The notes under the pieces: generated by a model
Databases searched by the model: none
Told to the model about the DNA's origin: nothing
What the model saw: only the letters and a program-made list of their open reading frames with translations
Origin: Verrucomicrobiota bacterium
GTDB lineage: Bacteria; Verrucomicrobiota; Verrucomicrobiia; Limisphaerales; JADLHS01
DNA: 64,000 nucleotides
NCBI GenBank assembly: GCA_029573725.1
Contig: JAKQDQ010000006.1
Coordinates: 1 to 64,000 of the forward strand
Reading direction: 5' to 3'
Shown: positions 26,758 to 36,422 of the stretch, piece by piece
Numbering within the stretch: position 1 is the stretch's first letter
Layout: every line of letters begins with the position of its first letter
Made by a program: the position numbers and the translations under genes

Positions 26758-27309
26758 ATGGCGAAGCTCATCATACTCAGCCAGGACATGGCGGGCCGTT
26801 CACATGAGTTGGCGGTGGACAAAACCACCATCGGACGCATGGACGACAACACCTTCGCGATCGCCGAGTCGTCCGTTTCCAGTCATCACTGCGAGGTGTA
26901 TCTGCGCGGGCAAGACGTCGTGGTCAACGACCTCAATTCGACGAACGGCACCTTCATCAACGGCACCCGCGTCACGGAAGCCACCGTGTTGAAACCGGGG
27001 CAGATTTTGCGTCTGGGCCAGGTGGAACTGCGGCTGGAGGTGGAAGGCGCGGCGGCGCCCGCCGCCGCTCCCGCCAAACCCGCCGCCGCGAAACCCACCT
27101 CGGAAATTCCCACCAGTGTGCAGCGTGGCGTGAGTTTGACCGACCTGGAACAAGGCGGTCGCCGGCCGGAAGGGGCCACCAGCAAGGCCTTCACCAAGAA
27201 GGAGAACAAGGGGAACAAGATTTTCCTGATCGCCGCCATCTCCGTCGGCGTCATCATCGTGCTGCTGGTGTTGTTCGCCCTGCTCTCCGCCAGCAAACCC
27301 GCCCAATGA
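26758..27309 (+). CDS. FHA-domain protein with C-terminal membrane anchor
   Basis: Protein of 183 residues. A forkhead-associated domain spans about 1-95: TIGRMDDNTFAI, SSVSSHHCEVYL and NDLNSTNGTFINGTRV hold the phosphothreonine-binding Arg, Ser-His and Asn residues. An Ala/Pro-rich linker (97-115) and a charged stretch lead to one transmembrane helix near the C-terminus (IFLIAAISVGVIIVLLVLFALL). The FHA domain should therefore face the cytoplasm and read Ser/Thr-kinase signals at the membrane; no kinase gene is adjacent. Start 26758 has AGGA upstream at good spacing. Confidence 0.9.
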   Translation: MAKLIILSQDMAGRSHELAVDKTTIGRMDDNTFAIAESSVSSHHCEVYLRGQDVVVNDLNSTNGTFINGTRVTEATVLKPGQILRLGQVELRLEVEGAAAPAAAPAKPAAAKPTSEIPTSVQRGVSLTDLEQGGRRPEGATSKAFTKKENKGNKIFLIAAISVGVIIVLLVLFALLSASKPAQ

Positions 27310-27348
27310 CCCGGGCCATCCGGGGAGTGCCCGCGGCCCGCCGCCGCT

Positions 27349-28353
27349 TCACGCTGCGAGCCATTGCGCGACTTCGACCGCGGCGTACGTGATCAGGATG
27401 TCCGCCCCCGCCCGACGCATGGCCTGCAGGCTCTCCAAGGTCACGGCGCGCTCATCAATCCAACCATTTGCCGCCGCCGCCTTGATCATCGCATGTTCCG
27501 CGCTGACCGCGTACGCGGCGGTGGGATAACCGAACTCCCGCTTGACGCGGTGCAGGATGTCCAAATAGGCCAGCGCCGGTTTGACCATGACAATGTCCGC
27601 GCCTTCCTGAATGTCCAGCGCCACCTCACGCAGCGCCTCCTCCGCGTTGCCGCCATCCATCTGGTAACTGCGCCGGTCGCCAAACTGCGGCGTGGATTCT
27701 GCAGCTTCGCGAAACGGTCCGTAGTAGGCCGAGGCGAATTTTGCCGCATACGCCATGATGGGCGTCTCGGTGAAACCCGCGGTGTCCAGCGCGCGGCGGA
27801 TTGCGCCAACCCGGCCATCCATCATGTCGCTGGGCGCCACCAAATCCGCCCCCGCCGCCGCGTGGCTCACCGCCGTGCGCGCCAGCAATACCAGCGAAGG
27901 ATCATTCAGAATCCGCGTCCCGCGCGAGTCCGACCGGACCACTCCGCAATGTCCGTGGCTCATGTACTCGCACAGACACACGTCAGTCACGACCAGCAAA
28001 TCCGGCAGCTCCCGTTTCAACAGCCGGACCGTCTGCTGCACGATGCCGTTTTGGGCATAAGCGCCGGAAGCGCGCGCATCCTTGCGATCCGGAATGCCGA
28101 AGAGCAGCACCGCGGGCACGCCCGCCTGGTGCGCCCGGACCGCTTCGCGCAACAATTCGTCGGGCGAAAGCTGGAACACGCCCGGCATGGCGCGGATGGG
28201 CCTGCGGATTTTTTTGCCCGGGCGCGCGAAGAGCGGGAGCACGAGTTGCGCGGCGCGCAAATGGGTCTCCCCCACCAGCCGGCGCAGCGCCGCCGTCCGG
28301 CGCAACCGTCGGGGCCGGGCCACGGGAAAGCGGGCGGTCACTGGGATGCTCAT
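27349..28353 (-). CDS. hemB: Delta-aminolevulinic acid dehydratase (porphobilinogen synthase)
   Basis: Protein of 334 residues. It condenses two 5-aminolevulinate molecules to porphobilinogen in tetrapyrrole synthesis. The zinc-type cysteines are in DVCLCEYMSHGHCG, the two active-site lysines in MAYAAKFASAYYGPFR and MVKPALAYLD, and APSDMMDGRVGAIR is typical. It starts four bases after the end of a LysR-family regulator gene on the same strand, which suggests joint transcription. Confidence 0.97.
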   Translation of the reverse strand: MSIPVTARFPVARPRRLRRTAALRRLVGETHLRAAQLVLPLFARPGKKIRRPIRAMPGVFQLSPDELLREAVRAHQAGVPAVLLFGIPDRKDARASGAYAQNGIVQQTVRLLKRELPDLLVVTDVCLCEYMSHGHCGVVRSDSRGTRILNDPSLVLLARTAVSHAAAGADLVAPSDMMDGRVGAIRRALDTAGFTETPIMAYAAKFASAYYGPFREAAESTPQFGDRRSYQMDGGNAEEALREVALDIQEGADIVMVKPALAYLDILHRVKREFGYPTAAYAVSAEHAMIKAAAANGWIDERAVTLESLQAMRRAGADILITYAAVEVAQWLAA

Positions 28354-28357
28354 GAGT

Positions 28358-29248
28358 TCAGGCTTTCGCGGCGCCTTCCCTGAGGATGGCGATGAATTGT
28401 TTCATCGCCGGGGAGAGCACCTTGCTTTTCTTGTAGATGGCGGCGAGCGGGCGGAACAGCTCGGAATCCTCTATGGCGATGGCCGCCAGCGTTTGTTTGG
28501 CGATTTCCTGGCTCAGGGTGCCCAGGGGCACAATGGCAATGCCGGCGTCAATTTCCACCGCGCGCTTCACGGTTTCGATGTTGTCGAACTCCATCACGGT
28601 CTTCACGTCCACCTCGCGGTCCTTCAGGATTTTATCAATGGCCTTGCGGGTGGGAATGTCCGGCTCAAACCCCACAAATTTCTGCCCCGCAATGGCGGGC
28701 AGCTGGATGGACTTTTGTTTGGCAAACGGATGTTGCGGATGGCAGATCAGCACCAGCGGATCCTTGTGCAGCGGCACGATCTCCAGTTTGGCATCCCTGG
28801 TCGGATACGCCACCAGGCCGAGGTCCACAATGTTGCTCAAGACATCCTCATACACCTGATTGGCGCGCCGGTACTCCACATGCACATGCACCGTGGGGTA
28901 GCTCTTGAGGAATTTTTTGATGTACGGCGGCAGATCATGCAACCCGATGCTGTAAATCGTGGCGACGCGGATCGTGCCGGAAATGACGTCCTTGATCTCC
29001 TGGAGCTTGTTGTGCAAACCGTCGTAGGTCTGAATGATCTGCTTGCTGAAATCGTAAAGCACCTCCCCTTCGCGGGTCAGGCGGAATTTTTTCTTGCTGC
29101 GCTCAATCAGCAGCGATTTGAACTGGCGCTCGAGCGAACTGATCTGCTGACTGACGGCGGACTGGGTGACGTTGTTGATTTGGGCGGCCTTGGTGAAACT
29201 TTCGGTTTCTGCCAGATCGCAGAAAACCTTGAGACTTTCGATTTGCAT
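28358..29248 (-). CDS. LysR-family transcriptional regulator upstream of hemB
   Basis: Protein of 296 residues. N-terminal winged helix-turn-helix: LKVFCDLAETESFTKAAQINNVTQSAVSQQISSLER. A helical linker leads to a periplasmic-binding-protein-like effector domain (about 90-290) with a CysB/CbL-like feel (GTIRVATIYSIGLHDLPPYIKKFLKSYP). The effector is unknown. The hemB gene follows after four bases, so it may be co-transcribed. Its own divergent neighbour is a pseudopilin gene, whose promoter would share the 188-bp gap where an autoregulatory site is likely. Confidence 0.92.
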   Translation of the reverse strand: MQIESLKVFCDLAETESFTKAAQINNVTQSAVSQQISSLERQFKSLLIERSKKKFRLTREGEVLYDFSKQIIQTYDGLHNKLQEIKDVISGTIRVATIYSIGLHDLPPYIKKFLKSYPTVHVHVEYRRANQVYEDVLSNIVDLGLVAYPTRDAKLEIVPLHKDPLVLICHPQHPFAKQKSIQLPAIAGQKFVGFEPDIPTRKAIDKILKDREVDVKTVMEFDNIETVKRAVEIDAGIAIVPLGTLSQEIAKQTLAAIAIEDSELFRPLAAIYKKSKVLSPAMKQFIAILREGAAKA

Positions 29249-29436
29249 AAGCGGATTAAATGGTAATCCTTTGATTTCGTCAACTAATGTTATCCGCAGC
29301 CGTTCCGTTCCCTCGCCCGGTTGCGCCGGTAAATTTCTCTTGATGACAAACCCGGGGGATCCGACTACGTTGAGTCCGGCTAAACCATAATAAACGACAT
29401 GTGAGGCATTCGCTGAACCCCATCTTCAAATTGCGC

Positions 29437-30360
29437 ATGAAAACCATCCTCCCCGTTACTCGTGATTCACAGCGTCCCCCGGCCCGCGGAGGGTTCACCC
29501 TGATCGAACTGCTCGTCGTGATCGCGATCATCGCGATTCTGGCGGCCATGCTGCTTCCCGCCCTGGCCAAGGCCAAGCAGAAGGCGGAACAAATTTACTG
29601 CCTCAACAACGGGAAGCAGTTGATGTTGAGCGTCCAGCTTTATACGCACGACGCGGAGGAACTGTTTCCCCCCAATGAAGACGATTCCGGCGCACCTCCC
29701 GGACATTGCTGGGTCAAAGGCGACGCCGGCGCAGGCGGCGGCGAAGAATTTAATCCCGATATTTTAACCGATCCCGCCACCGCGCTGTTACAGCCTTACG
29801 TGGGCAATAACATTACCATTTACAAATGTCCGGCAGATCGTCGCAAGCCCGGCATCTATCGCGGCCGCAACCCCGGCATGGCGGGTCAACGGATTCCTCC
29901 AGTGCGCTCGATTTCCATGAGCCAGGCCGTGGGAACCGCGTGTAATGGCAAAGCGCGGAATGGCGGGCACACGAGCGGGCGGATCACCTTGCCGGTCAGC
30001 GGCCCCTGGCTGGACGGCACGCATAATCATCTCTCGGGTCGCCCGTTCAAGACCTTTGGAAAAATGTCCCACTTCACCGGGGCCGCTTCCCCCGCCAACA
30101 TCTGGGTCATGATGGATGAGGACCCCGACAGCTTGAACGATGGTGGGTTTGCCGTGGCGATCACCGTTCCCGAGTGGCTCGACTACCCGGCCACGTTTCA
30201 CAACTTCGGAGGCGGTCTTTCCTTTGCGGACGGCCATTCGGAGGTTCACAAGTGGAAAGACGGCAAAACCAAACCGCGGGTGCCCGTTTCAACCATCAGC
30301 CTGCCACCGGCCAACCGTGTGGACTGGCAGTGGCTCGCCGACCATACCTCGACGCGCTAG
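29437..30360 (+). CDS. Type II secretion/type IV pseudopilin-like protein (H-X9-DG class), copy 1
   Basis: Protein of 307 residues if started at ATG 29437; a GTG at 29401 is also open. Prepilin N-terminus: basic leader ending RGG, cleavage before FTLIELLVV, Glu at +5, then a hydrophobic helix to about LLPALAKAK. The globular part has a disulfide-type CLNNGKQ start, IYKCPADRR and near the C-terminus the DGHSEVHKW motif. Such DUF1559-like proteins are greatly expanded in Verrucomicrobia and Planctomycetes; their exact role (secretion, surface or pilus-like) is unproven. A related copy lies 3.3 kb downstream and another at 52 kb. Confidence 0.85.
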   Translation: MKTILPVTRDSQRPPARGGFTLIELLVVIAIIAILAAMLLPALAKAKQKAEQIYCLNNGKQLMLSVQLYTHDAEELFPPNEDDSGAPPGHCWVKGDAGAGGGEEFNPDILTDPATALLQPYVGNNITIYKCPADRRKPGIYRGRNPGMAGQRIPPVRSISMSQAVGTACNGKARNGGHTSGRITLPVSGPWLDGTHNHLSGRPFKTFGKMSHFTGAASPANIWVMMDEDPDSLNDGGFAVAITVPEWLDYPATFHNFGGGLSFADGHSEVHKWKDGKTKPRVPVSTISLPPANRVDWQWLADHTSTR

Positions 30361-30658
30361 GCGCTCGGGCGGGCTGGCGAAACTCCCCTCCGCCCTGCAC
30401 GGCGACGCTCCCTGCATCCGGCCCTTGAAGCATCAGACACGCCGGACCCTGGCGCCTGTCCCTCCGGATGCAACCGCCCGGGTGAGCACGGTGAGATTAT
30501 CGCCGGGAACGGGCGGTTCAAAATCAATGCGTAAAGAATACAATAGTCTAACCGAAGCAACAATTTTCATATTGCTATCCTGATGGAGTCGTCAATAATC
30601 GTTGCAGTTTTAATTCAAACCAAGCCCATGTGGTAACCCGGATCAAAAGGGAAATATT

Positions 30659-33484
30659 ATGCGAAAAAAATTAGTTCATGCATTGGTGGTCGGCCTGTTC
30701 GCCACGGCGTCAGTCCCGGCTGCAAATCACCTCTTCGATTTCAACTCCGACCCCGATGCGGAGCTGACCATCTACCGGGGTGAAGAGGCCAACTCCATCG
30801 GGGAAGCGGGAAGATGGTTTTCCACCGGTGGCAGTCCTTTGGAAGTGGGCACGGACCCCTCCACGAATGGTTATCTGCAAATTACCAAGGGTGACAGCAC
30901 TTCCCCATCCGCCTTCGGTCACCGTGCGGTCATTGTTTTTCCGGATTTTGATGCCGGCCTGGTGATTGCCGGGTTCACCTTCCAATGCGACCTGCGCGTG
31001 GGTGGCGGCACCCAGCCGCCCGCTGATGGCTTCAGTTTGAACTATGCCCGGAACAGCGATCCCGTCATCGCCAATGCCGACGGTTCCGGCTTTGCCTCCA
31101 GCCCGGGCAACGAAGCCAATCTTCCTGAGGAAGGCACACAGACCGGTCTGGCCGTCTGTTTCGACTCATGGAACAGCGGCAGCGGCGACGTGGTGGGGAT
31201 TACCATCCGGGTGGACAATGTGATCCGAACCAACCTGGCCATGCCCACCGTGAACGGCGAGTGCAATGATCCCACCTCGATGCAGACCGGGACCAACACG
31301 CTCGGATTGGCGGGATTGTGCTGGCAGCCACTCTACGTCCAACTGACCACGGACGGCCGCTTGAGCATCGCCTGGAAGGGCACGACCTTGATCACCAATT
31401 ATGTCGTGGATTTCGCCCCCAGCCCGGGACGCCTGATCTTCGCGGGCCGCGTCGGCGGCTCCAACCAATATCAGGATGTGGACAACATCCGCCTCGACAC
31501 CATTCCGTCGGCCTCACCCGTGGTCAGCGGCACGATCGGCAACGGCAACGGTTTCAAGTTCGTCATCAGTGACTCCGGCCCGGCCACTCCCGATACCAAC
31601 ACCATTACCCTCACGCTGGATGGAGCGCCCGTGACTCCCAGCGGCATTTTGCAAAGCGGCACGCCGGGTGGCGGTGACGGGCTTACGTCCGTTTATTACC
31701 AAAATCCTGCGGTGGTCCTGGCGGCCGGCTCCGTCCACACGAACATCGTGGAGTTCAGCGGCAGCAGCTTCAGCGGCACGGTGCGCGCCACCAACGTGTT
31801 TACGGTGCCGAATTACATGGTTCTCAATTCTGCGGATCAAGCGGCCGGCCCGGTGAGCACCGCCACCCCCGGTTTCTGGGGACATATCAATCAATTGCCC
31901 GTGGCGCGTTACCCGGGATCCTCGCAGGTAAACCTGATCGAAAAGCAACTGGCCAACGAAATTCTGGATCCCAATACCGGCCTGCCGTATGCCGATCAAA
32001 CGCTGCTCGGGACGAGCACCTTCACCGAAAGCACAGTGATCAACTGGTCGCAAGATGTGCCCATGGGCGGCGTCGGAACGGGTAACTTCAGCCAGGACCG
32101 TCCGTACCCGTACAACACGCCGGACCAGCCGATTCCCGGCGTGGATGCCCAGTATGAACCCAACACGGACTGGGTCGCGGCGGAAGTCTTCACGGTGCTT
32201 TACCTGCCCGCCGGCGCGTATGAATTCGGAGTGAATCATGACGACGGTTACAAGCTGAGCTTCGGTCCGGAGCCGCGCAATTTCTTCGACGCGCGGGTCT
32301 TGGCCAGCAAGGACAATAACGCGGATGACACGGGATTGCGCGTCGTGGTCACGGACAGTGGCTACTACCCGGTCCGTCTGCTGTGGGGTGAAAACGGCGG
32401 CGGCGCCCAATTGGAGTTCTACTTCGTGGATTTTGCCACCGGCAACAAAATTCTGGTCAACGATTTGACCACCGGCCCGACTGCAATTGCCGCCTATCAG
32501 GATCCCGCGGCGCTGACCCGGCCCTACGTTGTTTCGGTTGCGCCGCGGACCGGAGCTTACTACGCGATTGAGGAAAACGGACCGATTACGGTCAAGTTCC
32601 AGGACGGCAGCGCCGGGAGTGTGGTGGACGCCAGCATCCGAATTGACGGCCAGACGCCCATCATCAGCAACTCCGGCAATCTGACCACCGCCACCCTGTC
32701 CGGCAGCGCGTTGCCGCCGGGCATTCACACGGCCACGCTGGTGTATCAGACCACGCTCGGAGGACCTTTCACCAACACCTGGCAGTTTAACGTCTTTTCC
32801 AGCAAGACCAATGTGGTGCAGGCGGGTGACCCCATCGCCGCCTACCAACCGAACGGCGGCAGCTCGCCTGGGGCCGAGTCGGTGGAAAACGCCATCGGGC
32901 ACAACCAGCAGAAGTACCTGAACTTTGGCAATGGCTCGACGCCCATGAATTACCCCTTGGGTTTCACGGTAACTCCGGCAGTGGGCTCAACCATCGTGAC
33001 CGGTCTGCGGCATTACTCGGCCAACGACGCACCGGAACGCGATCCCGCGTATGTGGTGCTCGAAGGCTCATTGGATGACGGGGCGTCCTGGCATCCGATC
33101 TTCTCCGGTCCCATCACCATGGACATTGGGCGTAACGGCGGCGGAGCCGCGCCGCTCAGTCCGGCCACCAACTTTGTTTCGGAGGTCTCCTTCCCGAACA
33201 CGTTGGGCTTCACCAGCTATCGCTGGTACACCACCGCGCTTCGCGGCAACGTCAGCCTGATGCAAATTGCAGAAGTGGAACTCCTGGGCGCGACCGGTAC
33301 TCCGGCCCCGCTCCTGAGCATCACCCGGAGTGGCAGTGATGTGATCCTCACGCCCAATCAGCCGGGCACGCTGGAATCCTCCTCGAGCGCGACGGGAGGG
33401 TGGACGGTTGTGGGTCCGATTTCGGCCCCCCAGACGATTCCCGCCAGCGCGGCAGCGGCGTTCTACCGCTTGCGCGTTCCGTGA
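30659..33484 (+). CDS. Large secreted protein with lectin-like, PA14-like and discoidin-like regions
   Basis: Protein of 941 residues with a good AAGGG ribosome site and a signal peptide ending SVPAA. Residues about 22-285 resemble an L-type lectin/concanavalin-like sandwich (DGFSLNYAR, GLAVCFDSWNSG, LRLDTIPSA). About 480-660 looks like PA14: YLPAGAYEFGVNHDDGYKLSFG and YYPVRLLWGENGGGAQLEFYF. About 735-890 resembles a galactose-binding/F5-8-type domain (HYSANDAPERDPAYVVLEGSLDDG, SYRWYTTALRG). It ends with a beta segment closing in FYRLRVP. All parts suggest carbohydrate binding at the surface; no catalytic site seen. It is flanked by two pseudopilin genes and followed by a terminator. Confidence 0.75.
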   Translation: MRKKLVHALVVGLFATASVPAANHLFDFNSDPDAELTIYRGEEANSIGEAGRWFSTGGSPLEVGTDPSTNGYLQITKGDSTSPSAFGHRAVIVFPDFDAGLVIAGFTFQCDLRVGGGTQPPADGFSLNYARNSDPVIANADGSGFASSPGNEANLPEEGTQTGLAVCFDSWNSGSGDVVGITIRVDNVIRTNLAMPTVNGECNDPTSMQTGTNTLGLAGLCWQPLYVQLTTDGRLSIAWKGTTLITNYVVDFAPSPGRLIFAGRVGGSNQYQDVDNIRLDTIPSASPVVSGTIGNGNGFKFVISDSGPATPDTNTITLTLDGAPVTPSGILQSGTPGGGDGLTSVYYQNPAVVLAAGSVHTNIVEFSGSSFSGTVRATNVFTVPNYMVLNSADQAAGPVSTATPGFWGHINQLPVARYPGSSQVNLIEKQLANEILDPNTGLPYADQTLLGTSTFTESTVINWSQDVPMGGVGTGNFSQDRPYPYNTPDQPIPGVDAQYEPNTDWVAAEVFTVLYLPAGAYEFGVNHDDGYKLSFGPEPRNFFDARVLASKDNNADDTGLRVVVTDSGYYPVRLLWGENGGGAQLEFYFVDFATGNKILVNDLTTGPTAIAAYQDPAALTRPYVVSVAPRTGAYYAIEENGPITVKFQDGSAGSVVDASIRIDGQTPIISNSGNLTTATLSGSALPPGIHTATLVYQTTLGGPFTNTWQFNVFSSKTNVVQAGDPIAAYQPNGGSSPGAESVENAIGHNQQKYLNFGNGSTPMNYPLGFTVTPAVGSTIVTGLRHYSANDAPERDPAYVVLEGSLDDGASWHPIFSGPITMDIGRNGGGAAPLSPATNFVSEVSFPNTLGFTSYRWYTTALRGNVSLMQIAEVELLGATGTPAPLLSITRSGSDVILTPNQPGTLESSSSATGGWTVVGPISAPQTIPASAAAAFYRLRVP

Positions 33485-33551
33485 TCGCCAAGGGCTCCGG
33501 GCGCGGAACGGGGAACCAAGGCCCGGGGCAACCCAACGGATAACCCATCAT

Positions 33552-33595
33552 GGCGAGGCCGCAGAATCCATTCTCGGCCTCGCCTTTTAATTTTT
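33552..33595 (+). terminator. Rho-independent terminator
   Basis: 10-bp GC stem ggcgaggccg/cggcctcgcc (33552-33561 with 33575-33584), a 13-base loop and the T-rich tail ttttaattttt. Lies 68 bp beyond the stop of the lectin/PA14-like gene. Confidence 0.85.
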
Positions 33596-33682
33596 GGCAA
33601 AGCAAAAATCGGGGTTAAACTATCCCGTCGCCGGGACCAGTCCGGTCCTGGTGAAACGTTGAACAAGAAGAGGTGAAGTAAT

Positions 33683-34585
33683 ATGCAATCTGTTAATCAA
33701 TTTCGACCGGGCTCGACCGGCCGGACTCCAGCCCGGGCGTTCACGTTGATCGAGCTGTTGGTGGTCATCGCGATCATCGCCATTTTGGCGGCGATGCTGC
33801 TGCCGGCCCTGGCCCGCGCCAAACAGAAGGCCCAGGGCATTCAATGCCTGAACAACGGAAAGCAGATGATGCTCGGCATCCTGATGTACGCCGAAGATTA
33901 CAACAGTCTGCTCCCCCCCAATCCCGACGATGCGAACAGCTTTTACGGACACAACTGGGTGCCCGGAAACGCCGGAGGGTCCGGCAACAGTGTCAGTTGG
34001 CGGCCGGAGTTTCTGCAAGATCCCCAGCGCTGCGCCATCCTGAACTATATCGGCAAAAACGTGGCCCTGTTCAAGTGTCCCGCAGACCGTCGCACCGGGA
34101 AAATCGGCGTGGGCCAGTTTGCCGGGCAGATCGTGCCCACACCACGCACCTACTCGATGAACGGCGCGGTGGGCAGTGCCTGCGCCAGCTGGCAGGCCGG
34201 GGGCGGCCACGGAGGCGTTCCGCTAACCACCACCCGCGCGCCGCACCTGACCGGCACCGCCAATGATGCGCAGTACTACAAGTACAACAAGATCTCCACC
34301 ATCGTCCGCCCCGGAGCGTCCGACCTTTGGGTGTTGCTGGATGAAAGCCCGATTCTGCTCAACGACGGCGCCTTTGGCTTCCGCATGACCGACGCCCAGT
34401 GGGTGGATGCCCCCGGCAATTATCATGGCGACGCCTGCGGAATCACCTTTGCCGACGGACACTCGGAAATCAAAAAATGGCGTTCGGGCCGGACCGGGGA
34501 ATTTGTCGGTGGCATTTCAGCCGGCTCGCCGGATGAAAAAGACTGGATTTGGATGCGTGATCGCACTTCGGCGCGGACCGACTAA
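33683..34585 (+). CDS. Pseudopilin-like protein (H-X9-DG class), copy 2
   Basis: Protein of 300 residues with a perfect GAGGTGA ribosome site seven bases upstream. Prepilin cleavage site [12 protein letters not shown] with Glu at +5, hydrophobic helix to [10 protein letters not shown], then [24 protein letters not shown] and a C-terminal [13 protein letters not shown]. It closely parallels the copy at 29437, including DEDP/DESP-SLNDG segments, so the two are paralogues separated by the lectin/PA14-like gene. Function unproven; export through a type II/IV-like machinery is expected. Confidence 0.88.
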   Translation: MQSVNQFRPGSTGRTPARAFTLIELLVVIAIIAILAAMLLPALARAKQKAQGIQCLNNGKQMMLGILMYAEDYNSLLPPNPDDANSFYGHNWVPGNAGGSGNSVSWRPEFLQDPQRCAILNYIGKNVALFKCPADRRTGKIGVGQFAGQIVPTPRTYSMNGAVGSACASWQAGGGHGGVPLTTTRAPHLTGTANDAQYYKYNKISTIVRPGASDLWVLLDESPILLNDGAFGFRMTDAQWVDAPGNYHGDACGITFADGHSEIKKWRSGRTGEFVGGISAGSPDEKDWIWMRDRTSARTD

Positions 34586-34615
34586 TTGCCGGAATGCCCC
34601 TGTGACGCGTTTGCA

Positions 34616-34651
34616 CGGAGAATTTGCCGGCCGGCGATTCTCCGTTTTTCT
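34616..34651 (+). terminator. Rho-independent terminator after pseudopilin copy 2
   Basis: 8-bp stem cggagaat/attctccg (34616-34623 with 34637-34644) whose loop carries a further gccggc pairing, followed by tttttcttt. It separates the pseudopilin from the sulfatase operon. Confidence 0.85.
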
Positions 34652-34700
34652 TTGCGGTGAACCTGACGAATGAATCCCGTGTTGTTGCTCTGGCTGCTCC

Positions 34701-36248
34701 ATGAACCGTAACTCCCCCCATGGGCGCGGGCTCAACAAGGCCGTTGGCCTCCCGGGAAACTGCTCTCCCGGCAGTCGCCCCGGTCGGCAACGCCGGCGCT
34801 GCCTCGTCCTTCTGGCCGTCCTGTTTCCTCTGTTGATCCAAGCGGCACAGCCCCGCTACAACGTGCTGTTGTTGGTGGCCGACGACCTGCGGCCCGATCT
34901 GGGTGGCTACGGCAACCGCATGGTCCAATCGCCTCATCTGGATCGCCTGGCGGCCCAGGGCCTGCGCTTTGACCGCGCCTACTGTCAGGAAGCCTTGTGC
35001 AACCCCTCCCGCGCCTCCTTCCTCACCGGATTACGCCCGGAAACCCTCAAGGTTTTTGATTTGGCGACCCACTTTCGCGACCAAAGGCCCGACGTTGTGA
35101 CCCTGCCTCAATTGTTCAAACAAAACGGTTACGTGAGCCTTTCCATCGGCAAAATCTTCCACGTCACCAATGGCAACCATGACGATCCCGAATCCTGGAG
35201 CGAACCGCCGTGGCACGGGCCGCGCGCCTCGGCCCGACCGGTGGGGAGCACGCCCACCGCCGCCGCAAAGCCCAAAAGCAAAAAGAAAAAAAACATCACG
35301 CCCGATCGGTCCCATACCCTGCCCTTTGACAATCCGGACTGTGATGACGACGATCTACTCGATGGCCAGATTGCCACCCAAGCCATCGCGGTTTTGAATC
35401 AGATCAAGAATCAACCCTTTTTTTTGGGCGTTGGCTTTCATAAACCGCACCTGCCCTTCGTCGCGCCCCGAAAATACTGGGAGCTTTACGACCCCAAACA
35501 GTTGCAACTGGCGTCGAATCCTTTCCTCCCGAAGGATGCTCCGGCTTTCGCCAGCAATGAAGCCGCGGAATTGCGCCGTTACAAAGACCTTCCCGCGACC
35601 GGACCGATCGCTGAGGAAACCGCCCGCCAACTGATTCATGCGTACTATGCCTGCATCAGTTACACCGATGCGCAGATCGGCCGGGTGCTGCATGAACTGG
35701 AGCGCCTCGGTTTGCACAGCAAGACGATCGTGATTTTTCTGGGCGACCATGGCTACCATCTGGGCGAACAGGGCACGTGGACCAAGCGGACGAATTGGGA
35801 GGTGGCCACACGCGTTCCGTTGATCATTGCCGCCCCCGGCCAAAAGGCCCGGAACACTGGCACTGAAGCGCTGGTGGAGCTTGTTGATCTTTACCCCACC
35901 CTGACCGAGCTGTGCGGCCTCACGCCACCCGCCGATCTGGAAGGCAGGAGTGTGCGGCCATTGCTGGAGCATCCGGATGCGACCTGGAAAACCGCCGCCT
36001 TCAGTATTTATCCCAAGACTGTGCCCGCCATGGGGCGCGTGGTCGGTCGCGCCATGCGCACGCCGCAGTACCGGCTGGTGGAATGGACCGCCACCGCAAG
36101 TGGATCAAAAACCTACGAACTCTACGATGAAATGGCCGATCCCGCGGAATCCGTGAATCTGGCCAGTCAACCGGCGTACCGCGGGCGTCTTCATCAATTG
36201 ATCCAACAACTCCGCGCCGGCGGGCAACACGCCCGGCCCAAGCCCTGA
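34701..36248 (+). CDS. Exported sulfatase, iduronate-2-sulfatase-like
   Basis: Protein of 515 residues with a long basic N-terminus and signal peptide (LVLLAVLFPLLIQAAQ). Type I sulfatase features: metal-binding DD at 61-62 (LVADDLRPDLGGYG) and the motif CNPSRAS, with Cys100 to be turned into formylglycine and Arg104. FFLGVGFHKPHLPFVAPRKYWELYD and FLGDHGYHLGEQGTWTKRTNWE are typical of the iduronate-2-sulfatase subgroup. A Lys-rich insert with an Asp-rich run lies at about 190-220. The true maturation enzyme is not in the window. First gene of a candidate four-gene export operon; substrate probably a sulfated glycan. Confidence 0.92.
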   Translation: MNRNSPHGRGLNKAVGLPGNCSPGSRPGRQRRRCLVLLAVLFPLLIQAAQPRYNVLLLVADDLRPDLGGYGNRMVQSPHLDRLAAQGLRFDRAYCQEALCNPSRASFLTGLRPETLKVFDLATHFRDQRPDVVTLPQLFKQNGYVSLSIGKIFHVTNGNHDDPESWSEPPWHGPRASARPVGSTPTAAAKPKSKKKKNITPDRSHTLPFDNPDCDDDDLLDGQIATQAIAVLNQIKNQPFFLGVGFHKPHLPFVAPRKYWELYDPKQLQLASNPFLPKDAPAFASNEAAELRRYKDLPATGPIAEETARQLIHAYYACISYTDAQIGRVLHELERLGLHSKTIVIFLGDHGYHLGEQGTWTKRTNWEVATRVPLIIAAPGQKARNTGTEALVELVDLYPTLTELCGLTPPADLEGRSVRPLLEHPDATWKTAAFSIYPKTVPAMGRVVGRAMRTPQYRLVEWTATASGSKTYELYDEMADPAESVNLASQPAYRGRLHQLIQQLRAGGQHARPKP

Positions 36249-36422
36249 TCCCGCGCACCGCAGCGACCTCATCCGATGCCTATCGTCCACCGCTTCTGCT
36301 GCCTCCGCCCCGCTGGCTTCCGCATCGCCCCTCTCACGCGCCGAAGGCCAACCCGCAATTTTCTCCTCTTCCCGAATCCTTCCGCAATGCACCGGACCGG
36401 CGCGGTTATCCTGACCCGCCTC